A DNA stretch of 40,470 nt, taken from the NCBI GenBank assembly GCA_902778325.1, contig CACYWZ010000018.1:1-40470 (forward strand), in the 5' to 3' direction. The DNA is from an uncultured Spirochaetaceae bacterium. GTDB taxonomy: Bacteria; Spirochaetota; Spirochaetia; Treponematales; Treponemataceae. The notes below the pieces were generated by a model. That model was not told the DNA's origin, searched no databases, and saw only the letters and a list, made by a program, of their open reading frames with translations. Shown here in pieces: positions 16,617 to 24,629 of the stretch (position 1 is its first letter; every line of letters begins with the position of its first letter). The translations under genes were made by a program, and so were the position numbers.

Positions 16617-17054
16617 ATGAAAATATCTACGCGCGGACGTTACGCATTGCGATTTATGATTGACCTTGCGCTTCATAACAAGGGAGAATATACCGCGCTC
16701 AAAGACATTTCCGAACGACAACAAATCTCAATAAAATACCTTGAGCAAATTACAGCGCTTCTCAGCAAGTTCGGACTTTTATTGAGTGTGAGAGGACCTC
16801 AGGGCGGCTACAAACTTGCTAAAGCGCCGTCAGAATACAGTGTAGGCGAAATCTTGCGCATAACAGAGGGAAATCTCGCTCCTATTGCCTGTCTTGAGCA
16901 GACACAAAATACATGCGAAAGAAAAGACAGTTGCCCAACACTCAAGATGTGGACAGGATTCTACAAAATCGTAAACGACTATTTTGATGGCATTTCTCTT
17001 GAAGACCTCGTAAATCAAGCCGCTCCAGATACATACTTTGATTATGTAATTTGA
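16617..17054 (+). CDS. Rrf2 family transcriptional regulator (CymR/IscR-like)
   Basis: I start at ATG 16617, which follows GGAGGG, giving 145 residues; an in-frame ATG at 16578 adds 13 residues without a site. The protein opens with the Rrf2 winged-helix pattern MKISTRGRYALRFMIDLALH, then the helix-turn-helix region LKDISERQQISIKYLEQI, the wing RGPQGGYKLAK and the dimer helix. Three cysteines (in ACLEQTQNTCERKDSCPTL) sit where IscR carries its [2Fe-2S] ligands, though with spacing C-x7-C-x5-C instead of x5-x5. It lies directly upstream of cysK. In Bacillus and Staphylococcus the Rrf2 protein CymR controls cysteine synthesis and binds CysK, so a cysteine or iron-sulfur role is likely. The exact signal is inference. 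Confidence 0.9.
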   Translation: MKISTRGRYALRFMIDLALHNKGEYTALKDISERQQISIKYLEQITALLSKFGLLLSVRGPQGGYKLAKAPSEYSVGEILRITEGNLAPIACLEQTQNTCERKDSCPTLKMWTGFYKIVNDYFDGISLEDLVNQAAPDTYFDYVI

Positions 17055-17090
17055 TTTTCCAGTATATTTGGTAGGGTTTTAGTGTTTTGC

Positions 17091-17119
17091 TTGACAAAAG
17101 CAATCCAAGAATATATAGT
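17091..17119 (+). promoter_or_regulatory. cysK promoter with overlapping dyad
   Basis: A consensus -35 TTGACA at 17091-17096 and a -10 TATAGT at 17114-17119 are 17 bases apart. The perfect dyad GTAATTAC at 17118-17125 overlaps the -10 box and could be part of an Rrf2 operator. cysK can thus be transcribed independently of the regulator gene. Confidence 0.75.
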
Positions 17120-17161
17120 AATTACATATTGAATTAGTAGGAATCTATAGGAGGCTAGACA

Positions 17162-18097
17162 ATGGCAGAGCATATCGCAAAAAAAGTCACAGAACTTGTT
17201 GGTCACACACCACTTCTTGAGTTGACGAACACAGAAAAGAAATATGATTTGAAAGCGCGCATTCTTGCGAAGGTTGAATATTTCAATCCAGCGGGAAGCG
17301 TGAAAGACCGTATTGCAAAAGCGATTATCGATGAGGCTATAAAGAGCGGCAAAGTTACGGCGGATTCTGTTATTATCGAGCCAACCAGCGGAAACACTGG
17401 AATTGGGCTTGCGATGGTTGCTGCAAGTTATGGGCTTCGTGCAATTCTGACGATGCCTGAGACGATGAGCGTCGAGCGCCGCAGTCTTCTTAAGGCTTAC
17501 GGAGCAGAGATTGTCTTGACGGACGGCGCAAAGGGAATGAACGGCGCAATCGAAAAGGCAAACGAACTCGCTGCGACAACGCCGCACAGTTTTATTCCAG
17601 GACAGTTCACAAATCCTGTGAATCCTGAAACGCACTACAAAACAACAGGCCCTGAAATCTGGGAGGACAGCGACGGACACGTTGACGCTTTCGTTGCGGG
17701 TGTCGGAACGGGCGGAACGCTCAGCGGGGTTGGAAAATACCTCAAGGAAAAAAATCCGAACATCAAGATTTTTGCTGTTGAGCCAGCTTCTTCGCCTGTT
17801 CTTTCAGAGGGAAAGCGCGGCGCACACAAGATTCAGGGAATCGGAGCGGGCTTCGTTCCTGACACGCTCGACACAAAGATTTATGACGAGGTCATAAAGG
17901 TTGAAAACGATGCTGCGTTTGAAACAGGACGCAACTTCGGAAAGACAGAGGGCGTTCTTGTGGGAATTTCTTCGGGAGCAGCGCTTTGGGCGGCTTTGGA
18001 ACTCGCAAAAAGACCTGAGTTCGAGGGAAAGACGATTGCAGTTCTTCTTCCTGACACAGGCGACCGCTATCTTTCAACAGCGCTTTTCCAGGCATAA
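17162..18097 (+). CDS. cysK: Cysteine synthase A (O-acetylserine sulfhydrylase)
   Basis: The 311-residue, PLP-dependent enzyme makes L-cysteine from O-acetylserine and sulfide in the cytoplasm. Key features: the PLP lysine in [11 protein letters not shown] (about residue 45), the substrate loop [14 protein letters not shown], the phosphate-binding [10 protein letters not shown], and the C-terminal [13 protein letters not shown] and [13 protein letters not shown]. Start ATG 17162 follows AGGAGG. The length matches the family. It has its own promoter and is followed by a terminator at 18143-18177. The adjacent Rrf2 gene points to control by cysteine supply. Confidence 0.96.
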   Translation: MAEHIAKKVTELVGHTPLLELTNTEKKYDLKARILAKVEYFNPAGSVKDRIAKAIIDEAIKSGKVTADSVIIEPTSGNTGIGLAMVAASYGLRAILTMPETMSVERRSLLKAYGAEIVLTDGAKGMNGAIEKANELAATTPHSFIPGQFTNPVNPETHYKTTGPEIWEDSDGHVDAFVAGVGTGGTLSGVGKYLKEKNPNIKIFAVEPASSPVLSEGKRGAHKIQGIGAGFVPDTLDTKIYDEVIKVENDAAFETGRNFGKTEGVLVGISSGAALWAALELAKRPEFEGKTIAVLLPDTGDRYLSTALFQA

Positions 18098-18142
18098 AGG
18101 CAAGTTGACAACGCCAAAATCGAAATAAAACTGAAAACAAAA

Positions 18143-18177
18143 AGAGTGTCGCTCAAAAAAAGGCGGCACTTTTTTTT
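18143..18177 (+). terminator. Terminator after cysK
   Basis: AGTGTCGC at 18145-18152 pairs with GCGGCACT at 18163-18170 (one G-T pair) and is followed by seven T. Array D begins just after it. Confidence 0.8.
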
Positions 18178-18376
18178 CTACGAAGGTCAATTTTAAAACC
18201 GAGCCTCGTTTAAACTACGAAGCATCTCCCGCATGCCAAAAATCAATCGTAGCGGCTACGAAGCATTTCCCGCATGCCGAAAGGCAATCGTTTAAACTAC
18301 GAAGCGTTTCCCGCGTGCCGAAAGCCAATCGTAGCAACTACGAAGCGTTTCCGCCATGCAAAACGTCAATCGTAGT
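18178..18376. repeat. Array D: 41-base palindromic tandem repeat
   Basis: The landmark CTACGAAG starts at 18215, 18256, 18297 and 18338, exactly 41 bases apart, with a decayed copy 37 bases upstream at 18178. The junction between units is palindromic in alternating forms: CGTTTAAAC at about 18207 and 18289, and CGTAGCGGCTACG at about 18249, or CGTAGCAACTACG at about 18330. A second small hairpin, TGCCGAAAGGCA with a GAAA loop, is visible in the unit at 18275. The last unit ends about 12 bases before the -35 box of nifJ. The gap 18098-18456 holds only the cysK terminator, this array and the nifJ promoter. Confidence 0.9.
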
Positions 18377-18387
18377 AAAGAAAGCGC

Positions 18388-18416
18388 TTGTATTTCGCTC
18401 AATTCCGCCTTACAAT
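18388..18416 (+). promoter_or_regulatory. nifJ promoter
   Basis: A -35 TTGTAT at 18388-18393 and a -10 TACAAT at 18411-18416 are 17 bases apart, about 40 bases upstream of the start codon. Array D abuts it on the upstream side. Confidence 0.65.
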
Positions 18417-18456
18417 CATATTCACACACTTAAAGCCATATTTTAGGAGGGCAAAA

Positions 18457-21400
18457 ATGTCCAGAAAGAAACAGTCAATGGACGGAAATCAGGCTGCGGC
18501 TCACGTTGCGTATGCTTTTACTGAAGTCGCGGGTATCTATCCGATTACTCCGTCTTCTCCGATGGCGGACTTTGTAGACCAGTGGTCTGCAAATGGTCAG
18601 AAAAACATCTTTGGCACAAAAACAAAGGTTGTGGAAATGGAAAGCGAGGCTGGAGCGGCAGGAACTGTGCACGGCTCTTTGGCTTCTGGTGCGCTTACCA
18701 CGACGTTTACGGCATCTCAGGGGCTTCTCTTGATGATTCCGAATATGTATAAAATCGCAGGAGAGCAGCTTCCGTGCGTCTTCCACGTTTCTGCCCGTAC
18801 TGTGGCTTCTCATTCTCTCAATATTTTCGGCGACCACAGCGATGTTTATGCTTGCCGTCAGACAGGCTTTGCAATGCTCGCCGAAACAAACCCGCAGGAA
18901 GTTATGGACTTGGCTCCTGTCGCGCATTTGGCGGCAATCGAGGGCAGAGTTCCTTTCATCAACTTCTTTGACGGCTTCCGCACAAGCCACGAAATCCAGA
19001 AAATCGAGCTTTGGGATTATGCTGACTTGAAAGATATGTGCAATATGGACGCTGTGAAGGCTTTCCGCGCACACGCTTTGAACCCGAACAATCCTTCAAT
19101 GCGCGGCAGTCACGAAAACGGCGACGTTTTCTTCCAGCACAGAGAGGCGGGCAACAGCGTTTATCTTTCTCTTCCTGATGTCGTGAAGAAATACATGGGC
19201 AAAATCAACGAGAAGCTCGGAACGAACTATGATTTGTTCAACTACTATGGCGCTCCTGACGCTGACAGAGTTATCGTCGCGATGGGCTCAATCTGCGATG
19301 TGGCGGAAGAGGTTATCGATTATCTTAACGCTCGCGGAGAGAAAGTCGGCTTAATCAAAGTGCGATTGTATCGCCCTTGGGTTTCTGACGCGTTCCTCAA
19401 AGTCTTGCCGAAGAGCGTGAAAAAGATGGCAATTCTTGACCGCACAAAAGAGCCAGGTTCTTTGGGTGAGCCGCTTTATCTTGATGTTGTTACGACTTTG
19501 CGCGAGGCGGGCTTGAACGACATCGTAACTTGTGGCGGACGCTACGGCTTGGGTTCAAAAGACACTCCGCCTAGCTCTGTGTTCGCGGTTTACAAGGAAC
19601 TTGAGAGCGCAAAGCCGAAAGCACGTTTCACAATCGGTATTGTTGATGATGTCACAAATCTTTCGCTTCCAGAAATCAAGCCAGCTCCGATTACAGCAGC
19701 AGCGGGAACTGTAGAGTGCAAGTTCTGGGGAATTGGCGGAGACGGCACTGTTGGCGCAAACAAGGATTCAACAAAAATCATCGGCGACCACACCGACAAA
19801 TATATTCAGGCGTATTTCCAGTACGACTCAAAGAAGACGGGCGGTATCACAATCAGCCACTTGCGCTTTGGCGACAATCCGATAAAATCTCCGTACTACA
19901 TCAATCAGGCGGATTTTGTTGCTTGTCACAATCAGTCATACATCATCAAGGGCTACAAGATGGTGCAGGATGTAAAGCCGAACGGAATCTTCCTTATTAA
20001 CTGTCAGTGGAGCGATGAGGAATTGGGCGAAAAGCTCAACGCCGAAAGCAAGAAATACATCGCAGACAACAACATCAAGGTTTACACTGTTGACGCTGTT
20101 GACATCGCGACAAAAATCGGACTGGGAAAGCGCACTTCAACTGTTTTGCAGTCAGCCTTCTTCAAACTGGCAAACGTTCTTCCTGCTGAAGAAGCAATCA
20201 AGTATATGAAAGAAAAGGTCGTCGCCAAGTTCTCAAAGAAGGGACAGGACATCGTCGATATGAACTGCAAGGCGATTGACGAGGGCGCGGGAGCATTGCA
20301 CGAGGTAAAGATTCCGATGAGCTGGAAGACCCCTGCTCCAGACGCTGCAAAGCCAAAACTCACGGGAGAAGCAAAGACTGTTGCGATGGTCGAAAAGCTT
20401 ATGAACCCGATTGCGCTCATGGACGGCGACAATCTTCCTGTCAGCGCATTCAAAGACGTTGCAGACGGTCAGTTTGAGCTTGGTGCTTCTCAGTACGAAA
20501 AGCGAGGAACGGCTGTTAATGTGCCTCTTTGGGACTCTACAAAGTGTATTCAGTGCAATAACTGTGCTTTCGTTTGCTCTCACGCAACAATCCGCCCATA
20601 TCTTTTGACGGACGAGGAAGCAGCAGAGGTTACAAAGAACGGTGGTGTCGCGGTCGATACAAAGCCAAAGGCTACAAAATACAAGTTCACGCTTAGTGTT
20701 TCACCGCTTGATTGTATGGGCTGTGGTGAGTGTACGACGGTTTGTCCTGTTCAGGCTCTTTCTATGGTGCCTCAGGAAACAAGACTTAGCGAGCAACCTG
20801 CTTGGAATTATCTTGTTGCCAACGTGTCTAAAAAGGCGGATTCTGGCATTGCAGAAAACTCTGTTAAGGGAAGTCAGTTCAATCAGCCGCTTCTTGAGTT
20901 CTCTGGCTCTTGCGCTGGTTGTGCAGAAACAAGCTATGCACGCCTTATCACACAGCTTTTCGGCGAGAATATGTACATCTCGAACGCAACGGGCTGTTCT
21001 TCAATCTGGGGCGGACCTGCGGCGACTTCACCGTACACAATCAACAAGAACTCAAAGCACGGTCCTGCTTGGGCAAACTCACTTTTCGAGGACAACGCAG
21101 AGCACGGCTTGGGAATGTATGTCGGTCAGAAATACATTCGCGACGGTTTGATTGCAAAACTCGAAGAGATGGCTGCAAAGGAAGGCACAAAAGAGAGCGT
21201 AAAGAACGCAATCGCCAAGTTTATGGAAACTAAGGACAGCACAACGGGCAATGTTGAGCCAACAAAGGCACTTATCGCTGAGCTTGAGTCTTGTGGCTGT
21301 GAGTGCGCAAAGGAAATCCTTGAGAAGAAGAACTATCTCAACAAGAAATCTGTGTGGATTATGGGCGGCGACGGCTGGGCGTACGATATTGGCTTTGGCG

Positions 21401-22002
21401 GTCTTGACCACGTTCTTGCAAGTGGCGAAAACGTCAACGTCATGGTGTTCGATACAGAGATGTATTCAAACACGGGCGGACAGGCTTCAAAGGCTTCAAA
21501 CATCGGAGAAGTTTGTCAGTTTGCGGCGGCTGGAAAAGAGGTCGGAAAGAAATCGCTCGCTGAAATCGCTATGAGCTACGGCTATGTTTATGTTGCACAA
21601 ATCGCTCTTGGTGCAAATCCTGCACAGGCTTTGAAAGCTATTCAGGAAGCAGAAGCGTACAATGGTCCGTCGCTCATCATCGGATATGCTCCGTGCGAAC
21701 TCCACGGTGTTAAGGGCGGAATGAACCACTGTCAAGACGAGATGAAGGCGGCTGTCAAGGCAGGATATTGGAACTTGTTCAGCTTCAATCCGCAACTCAA
21801 GGCTGAGGGCAAAAATCCGTTCACGCTCACTTCAAAAGAGGGCGACGGCAGCTATCAGGCATTCTTGAGCAACGAAACTCGCTATTCTGCGCTTACTCGA
21901 AAGTTTCCAGAGCGCGCAAAAGTTCTCTTCGACAAGAACGAGCAAGCAGCAAAAGCCCGCTTCGAGCACTTGAAGAAGTTGGTTGAGCTTTACAGCAAAT
22001 AA
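18457..22002 (+). CDS. nifJ: Pyruvate:ferredoxin (flavodoxin) oxidoreductase
   Basis: The 1181-residue protein converts pyruvate and CoA to acetyl-CoA and CO2, reducing ferredoxin or flavodoxin. It is the fused single-chain type of normal length. From the N-terminus: the pyruvate-binding domain (AYAFTEVAGIYPITPSSPMA), a transketolase-like domain, the gamma domain (GDGTVGANKDSTKIIGDHT), the ferredoxin domain with two 4Fe-4S motifs (CIQCNNCAFVCSHA and CMGCGECTTVCP), and the thiamine-diphosphate domain with the extra cluster cysteines (CAGCAETSY, ATGCSSIWGG) and the cofactor motif GGDGWAYDIGFGGLDH ... NTGGQASKAS. Start ATG 18457 follows AGGAGG; the earlier in-frame start at 18388 lies in the promoter. 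It is a core enzyme of anaerobic sugar fermentation. Confidence 0.97.
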   Translation: MSRKKQSMDGNQAAAHVAYAFTEVAGIYPITPSSPMADFVDQWSANGQKNIFGTKTKVVEMESEAGAAGTVHGSLASGALTTTFTASQGLLLMIPNMYKIAGEQLPCVFHVSARTVASHSLNIFGDHSDVYACRQTGFAMLAETNPQEVMDLAPVAHLAAIEGRVPFINFFDGFRTSHEIQKIELWDYADLKDMCNMDAVKAFRAHALNPNNPSMRGSHENGDVFFQHREAGNSVYLSLPDVVKKYMGKINEKLGTNYDLFNYYGAPDADRVIVAMGSICDVAEEVIDYLNARGEKVGLIKVRLYRPWVSDAFLKVLPKSVKKMAILDRTKEPGSLGEPLYLDVVTTLREAGLNDIVTCGGRYGLGSKDTPPSSVFAVYKELESAKPKARFTIGIVDDVTNLSLPEIKPAPITAAAGTVECKFWGIGGDGTVGANKDSTKIIGDHTDKYIQAYFQYDSKKTGGITISHLRFGDNPIKSPYYINQADFVACHNQSYIIKGYKMVQDVKPNGIFLINCQWSDEELGEKLNAESKKYIADNNIKVYTVDAVDIATKIGLGKRTSTVLQSAFFKLANVLPAEEAIKYMKEKVVAKFSKKGQDIVDMNCKAIDEGAGALHEVKIPMSWKTPAPDAAKPKLTGEAKTVAMVEKLMNPIALMDGDNLPVSAFKDVADGQFELGASQYEKRGTAVNVPLWDSTKCIQCNNCAFVCSHATIRPYLLTDEEAAEVTKNGGVAVDTKPKATKYKFTLSVSPLDCMGCGECTTVCPVQALSMVPQETRLSEQPAWNYLVANVSKKADSGIAENSVKGSQFNQPLLEFSGSCAGCAETSYARLITQLFGENMYISNATGCSSIWGGPAATSPYTINKNSKHGPAWANSLFEDNAEHGLGMYVGQKYIRDGLIAKLEEMAAKEGTKESVKNAIAKFMETKDSTTGNVEPTKALIAELESCGCECAKEILEKKNYLNKKSVWIMGGDGWAYDIGFGGLDHVLASGENVNVMVFDTEMYSNTGGQASKASNIGEVCQFAAAGKEVGKKSLAEIAMSYGYVYVAQIALGANPAQALKAIQEAEAYNGPSLIIGYAPCELHGVKGGMNHCQDEMKAAVKAGYWNLFSFNPQLKAEGKNPFTLTSKEGDGSYQAFLSNETRYSALTRKFPERAKVLFDKNEQAAKARFEHLKKLVELYSK

Positions 22003-22009
22003 TTGTCAC

Positions 22010-22055
22010 TTCGACTTCGCTCAGTTCCCGATTTCGGTGATTGAGCGGAGTCGAA
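22010..22055. repeat. REP-like interspersed palindrome, family 2
   Basis: TTCGACTTCGCTCA at 22010-22023 pairs with TGAGCGGAGTCGAA at 22042-22055 with one G-T pair. The loop contains a second small stem (CCGA, TCGG). One arm of the same element occurs at 12786-12803. It starts eight bases after the nifJ stop and could protect or end that message. Confidence 0.75.
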
Positions 22056-22094
22056 ACCACCCAAAATGACGAAACGCCTCTTGTGAGGAGATTT

Positions 22095-22142
22095 TCCTTG
22101 CGAGGGACGTTTTTTTTCGCACTCGCAAGATTTAATATTTTT
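22095..22142 (+). terminator. Possible terminator downstream of nifJ
   Basis: CTTGCGAG at 22097-22104 pairs with CTCGCAAG at 22122-22129. The stem is strong, but only an interrupted T-run follows (ATTTAATATTTTT), so efficiency is uncertain. Confidence 0.5.
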
Positions 22143-22174
22143 GGAAACTTGAAAAACAGTGGGGGCTCATACTT

Positions 22175-22207
22175 CATATTTTCATATTTCATACTTCGGG
22201 GTATAAT
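22175..22207 (+). promoter_or_regulatory. hicAB promoter with duplicated operator-like element
   Basis: A -10 TATAAT lies at 22202-22207. Upstream, 22175-22196 matches 22853-22874 in 21 of 22 positions, and in both places the block ends exactly five bases before the -10 hexamer. The block covers the -35 region and contains CATA-rich direct repeats. It may be bound by HicB, which represses its own operon in studied systems. Confidence 0.6.
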
Positions 22208-22225
22208 ATAAAAAGTGGAGAGAAT

Positions 22226-22483
22226 ATGGGAAAGAAAGAAAAGCTCATAGAAAAGTTGAAATCAAAACCAAAAGATTTTACATTTGATGAAGCAGAAACT
22301 TTGTTAGGGTATTTTTCTTACAGTCGTTCTAACAAAGGAAAAACAAGCGGTTCTAGGGTAATGTTTACTAGCGAAGAGCATAATGCACCAATTTTATTGC
22401 ATAAACCACACCCAAGAAAAGAATTGCTTGATTATCAAATAAAGCAGTTGCTTGAAGTTTTACAGCAGGAGGGCTTAGTATGA
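22226..22483 (+). CDS. hicA: HicA family toxin (mRNA interferase)
   Basis: The 85-residue protein is the toxin of a type II toxin-antitoxin pair that cleaves mRNA. It has the small dsRBD-like HicA pattern: an N-terminal helix KKEKLIEKLKSKPKDFTFDEAETLL, the loop NKGKTSGSRVMF, then HKPHPRKELLDYQIKQLLEVL. In classical HicA the loop reads GSHH or similar and its histidine is needed for activity; here it is GSR, as I recall for a subgroup with longer partners, and the histidines are in HKPHP. The gene overlaps hicB by four bases (ATGA). The promoter at 22175-22207 serves both. Confidence 0.85.
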   Translation: MGKKEKLIEKLKSKPKDFTFDEAETLLGYFSYSRSNKGKTSGSRVMFTSEEHNAPILLHKPHPRKELLDYQIKQLLEVLQQEGLV

Positions 22484-22821
22484 ATAATCTGATGGAATAC
22501 AAAGGCTATGTCGGCAGTGTTGAGTTTTCTGCAGACGATATGCTTTTTTATGGAAAAGTACAGGGAATCAGAGCTTTGATTTCTTATGAAGGCACTAATG
22601 CTCAAGAATTGCTTGATGATTTTCATTCTGCTGTAGATGATTATCTTGAATTGTGCAAAGCTGAGAACAAAGAGCCAGAAACAGCATACAAGGGAGAGTT
22701 TTATATTCACATTACGCCAAAACTTCATAAGGAAGTTGCAATGTATGCTCTTGAGCACGAAATGCCTCTTAATACGGTAATCGAAAAATCTCTTGAACGA
22801 ACTCTTGTTGCTACATATTAA
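22480..22821 (+). CDS. hicB: HicB family antitoxin
   Basis: The 113-residue protein is the antitoxin that blocks HicA and probably represses the operon. The N-terminal HicB fold is visible in MEYKGYVGSVEFSADDMLFYGKVQGIRALISYEGTNAQELLDDFHSAVDDYLELC (shown here as the family pattern over residues 4-59). A C-terminal segment ITPKLHKEVAMYALEHEMPLN, followed by TVIEKSLERTL, fits a ribbon-helix-helix DNA-binding domain. Its ATG overlaps the hicA stop, so the pair is translationally coupled. Confidence 0.9.
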   Translation: MNNLMEYKGYVGSVEFSADDMLFYGKVQGIRALISYEGTNAQELLDDFHSAVDDYLELCKAENKEPETAYKGEFYIHITPKLHKEVAMYALEHEMPLNTVIEKSLERTLVATY

Positions 22822-22852
22822 ATTAAAATGTGGTGAGGAGGCATGCATAGGG

Positions 22853-22885
22853 CATATTTTCATATCTCATACTTGATGTCATAAT
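22853..22885 (+). promoter_or_regulatory. Second copy of the hicAB-type promoter element
   Basis: The 22-base block at 22853-22874 repeats 22175-22196 with one mismatch, again five bases before a -10 (CATAAT, 22880-22885). It drives the small membrane protein at 22904. Confidence 0.6.
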
Positions 22886-22903
22886 AAAAGATGAGGAGGT
22901 CTT

Positions 22904-23164
22904 ATGCTCTTAATCGCACTAATTTTAATTGCAGGCTTAATTCTCTTTTTTGCACTACAAGTGCTATACTTTCTTGCAATCATCGCTATTGCAGTCGCGG
23001 TGTTTCTAATAATATTAGCCGTTTGTGCAATCCAAAAAAGAAAGCACAAAAATAATCGAATGAACAATTTCGAAATCAAAAAAGACGACTTTGAAGATTC
23101 AAACACAGAGCCAAAACCCGCACTGGAAGACAAAAATTACAGGAACGATGACATCGATAATTAG
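22904..23164 (+). CDS. Small two-helix membrane protein of unknown function
   Basis: This 86-residue protein starts with ATG 22904 after AGGAGG, the strongest ribosome-binding site of the region. Residues 1-43 are almost entirely hydrophobic (LLIALILIAGLILFFALQVL and FLAIIAIAVAVFLIILAVCA), probably two membrane helices. The rest is a hydrophilic, charged tail (KKRKHKNNRMNNFEIKKDDF...) ending in acidic residues. I do not recognise a family. It sits after hicAB and has a near-copy of the hicAB promoter, so it may be co-regulated with that module. Confidence 0.7.
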   Translation: MLLIALILIAGLILFFALQVLYFLAIIAIAVAVFLIILAVCAIQKRKHKNNRMNNFEIKKDDFEDSNTEPKPALEDKNYRNDDIDN

Positions 23165-23220
23165 AGCAAGAGTGGTTCAAAATATCAAATCATCTTCAAA
23201 AGCGGAAGCGTTATGGCATA

Positions 23221-23751
23221 TTACACGATGATTTTTCCCATTTCGATGCGAATATTGCGCTCTTTTGGTGCGCTGTTTGAATAGGCATAAAGGTCGAAAC
23301 CAATGATTTCAAACCCGTGCTTTTTGTAAAAGGAAATTGCTTTGAAATTGTAGCTTTGTGTTTCAAGCACAACCATTCGCGCACCGCTCTTTTTTGCTTC
23401 ACTCATAATTGCACTCAATAGCCTTTCGCCAAGTCCTTTTTTTCGTTCTGTTGAATCGAAAACGCAAATGTTCGTGATTCGGAAACGGTTGTTCCATTGC
23501 TCCAAAAAGCCTTCGACAAAGCCTAAAAGTTTTTTCTTGCCATTGTCATCGCAAAATGCGCCGAATGCAATCGGATTTTCAAGCCATTCACAAAGGATTG
23601 TGTCGGTCAAAGTCTTGTGCAATGGAGGCTCAGCAACTTTCCATTCAAGCGAAAAGCCTTTTTCAGTGCGCACGATTTCAAGGTATTTGTCGGAGGAAAT
23701 CTCCACGCTATACTCTTTTCCGCGCCACTCGTCGCCCAGTTTTCCAATCAT
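23221..23751 (-). CDS. GNAT family N-acetyltransferase
   Basis: The 176-residue protein has the acetyl-CoA-binding core of GNAT enzymes: ITNICVFDSTERKKGLGERLLSAIM, in which the pyrophosphate loop is RKKGLG, then VVLETQSYNFKAISFYKKHGFEIIGFDLYAYS. The last block resembles streptothricin-type acetyltransferases (LETQ...N..A..FYKK.GF..GGFD), so a small amine or antibiotic could be a substrate, but no substrate can be assigned. It starts two bases after the stop of the channel gene and is the last gene of a three-gene operon. Confidence 0.85.
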   Translation of the reverse strand: MIGKLGDEWRGKEYSVEISSDKYLEIVRTEKGFSLEWKVAEPPLHKTLTDTILCEWLENPIAFGAFCDDNGKKKLLGFVEGFLEQWNNRFRITNICVFDSTERKKGLGERLLSAIMSEAKKSGARMVVLETQSYNFKAISFYKKHGFEIIGFDLYAYSNSAPKERNIRIEMGKIIV

Positions 23752-23753
23752 AT

Positions 23754-24629
23754 TTATATTCCTAGAATCTGAGCCTTTTTGAGTTTGTATTCTTTTTCGT
23801 CGATAAGGTCGCTTTCAAAAAGTTCTTTTAGCGTTTTGAGTTGAACCGAAATATCTTCAATGTCAGTGTTATCGCATTTGCACGAGTTCTGCTCGATAAA
23901 GCCCGAAGAGATGATACCAGTCGGAACGGCAACAAGTGCAATTCCCAAAACAGCCATTATCATGCTCAAGATTCTTCCAGCTGTCGTAATCGGATAAATG
24001 TCACCGTAGCCAACTGTCGTGAATGTTGCAACAGCCCACCAGATGCCAGAAAATCCGTTCTGGAACACGTCGGGTTGCACGGGAGATTCAATCGTATACA
24101 TAAAGACTGACGAAATGAGCATCAGGATAAACACAACAAAAATCGATGAAATCAATTCTTGCGATTTGCTTTTTAGTACAGCAAAAACGCTTGAAAGAGC
24201 CTTTGTGTAGCGGTTCATCTTGAACAATCTGAAAAGACGCACAAGGCGAAGAGCACGCAATATTCTCAGGTCAATTTTGATGAAAAACGGAAAGTAAAAT
24301 GGCAAAATCGCTAGCAAGTCAATCAACGCCATAAACGAGAAAATGTATTTTATGGTTGCAACAGGCTTCGTTTTGTCAGGGAAAAGAAGCGGTGCTGTCC
24401 AAAGGCGAAGGGCGTACTCAATCGTGAAGATGATTACGGAAAACACTTCGATATAGCGGAAAGACAGGGATATTTCGTTTTTGATGGAGAATGTTTCCAA
24501 AAAGATAGACAGCACGTTGATGAAAATCAGGCCAATGATAAAGTCGTCAAAGATTTTGCTTGCCCTGTCGCCTTCCTTCCCCTTTTCGATGATTTCAAAT
24601 GTTCTCTCTTTTATCTTTGCAATGCTCAT
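23754..24629 (-). CDS. Voltage-gated-type potassium channel with SHOCT-like tail
   Basis: The 291-residue protein has six membrane segments. The S4 voltage-sensor helix carries regularly spaced arginines (LRILRALRLVRLFRLFK), and the pore loop has the K+ selectivity filter TTVGYGD between S5 and S6. After S6 the C-terminal end, LKTLKELFESDLIDEKEYKLKKAQILGI, looks like a SHOCT domain, a short oligomerisation-related module often found at the ends of bacterial proteins. It should conduct K+ across the cytoplasmic membrane. The gene overlaps the upstream unknown gene by four bases (ATGA) and precedes a GNAT gene by two. Confidence 0.92.
   Translation of the reverse strand: MSIAKIKERTFEIIEKGKEGDRASKIFDDFIIGLIFINVLSIFLETFSIKNEISLSFRYIEVFSVIIFTIEYALRLWTAPLLFPDKTKPVATIKYIFSFMALIDLLAILPFYFPFFIKIDLRILRALRLVRLFRLFKMNRYTKALSSVFAVLKSKSQELISSIFVVFILMLISSVFMYTIESPVQPDVFQNGFSGIWWAVATFTTVGYGDIYPITTAGRILSMIMAVLGIALVAVPTGIISSGFIEQNSCKCDNTDIEDISVQLKTLKELFESDLIDEKEYKLKKAQILGI

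Noticed and set aside
18178-18376. CRISPR array
   Set aside because: The spacing of 41 bases leaves no room for constant repeats plus unique spacers; the whole unit is repeated with drift, and no cas gene is present. The same holds for the other arrays.
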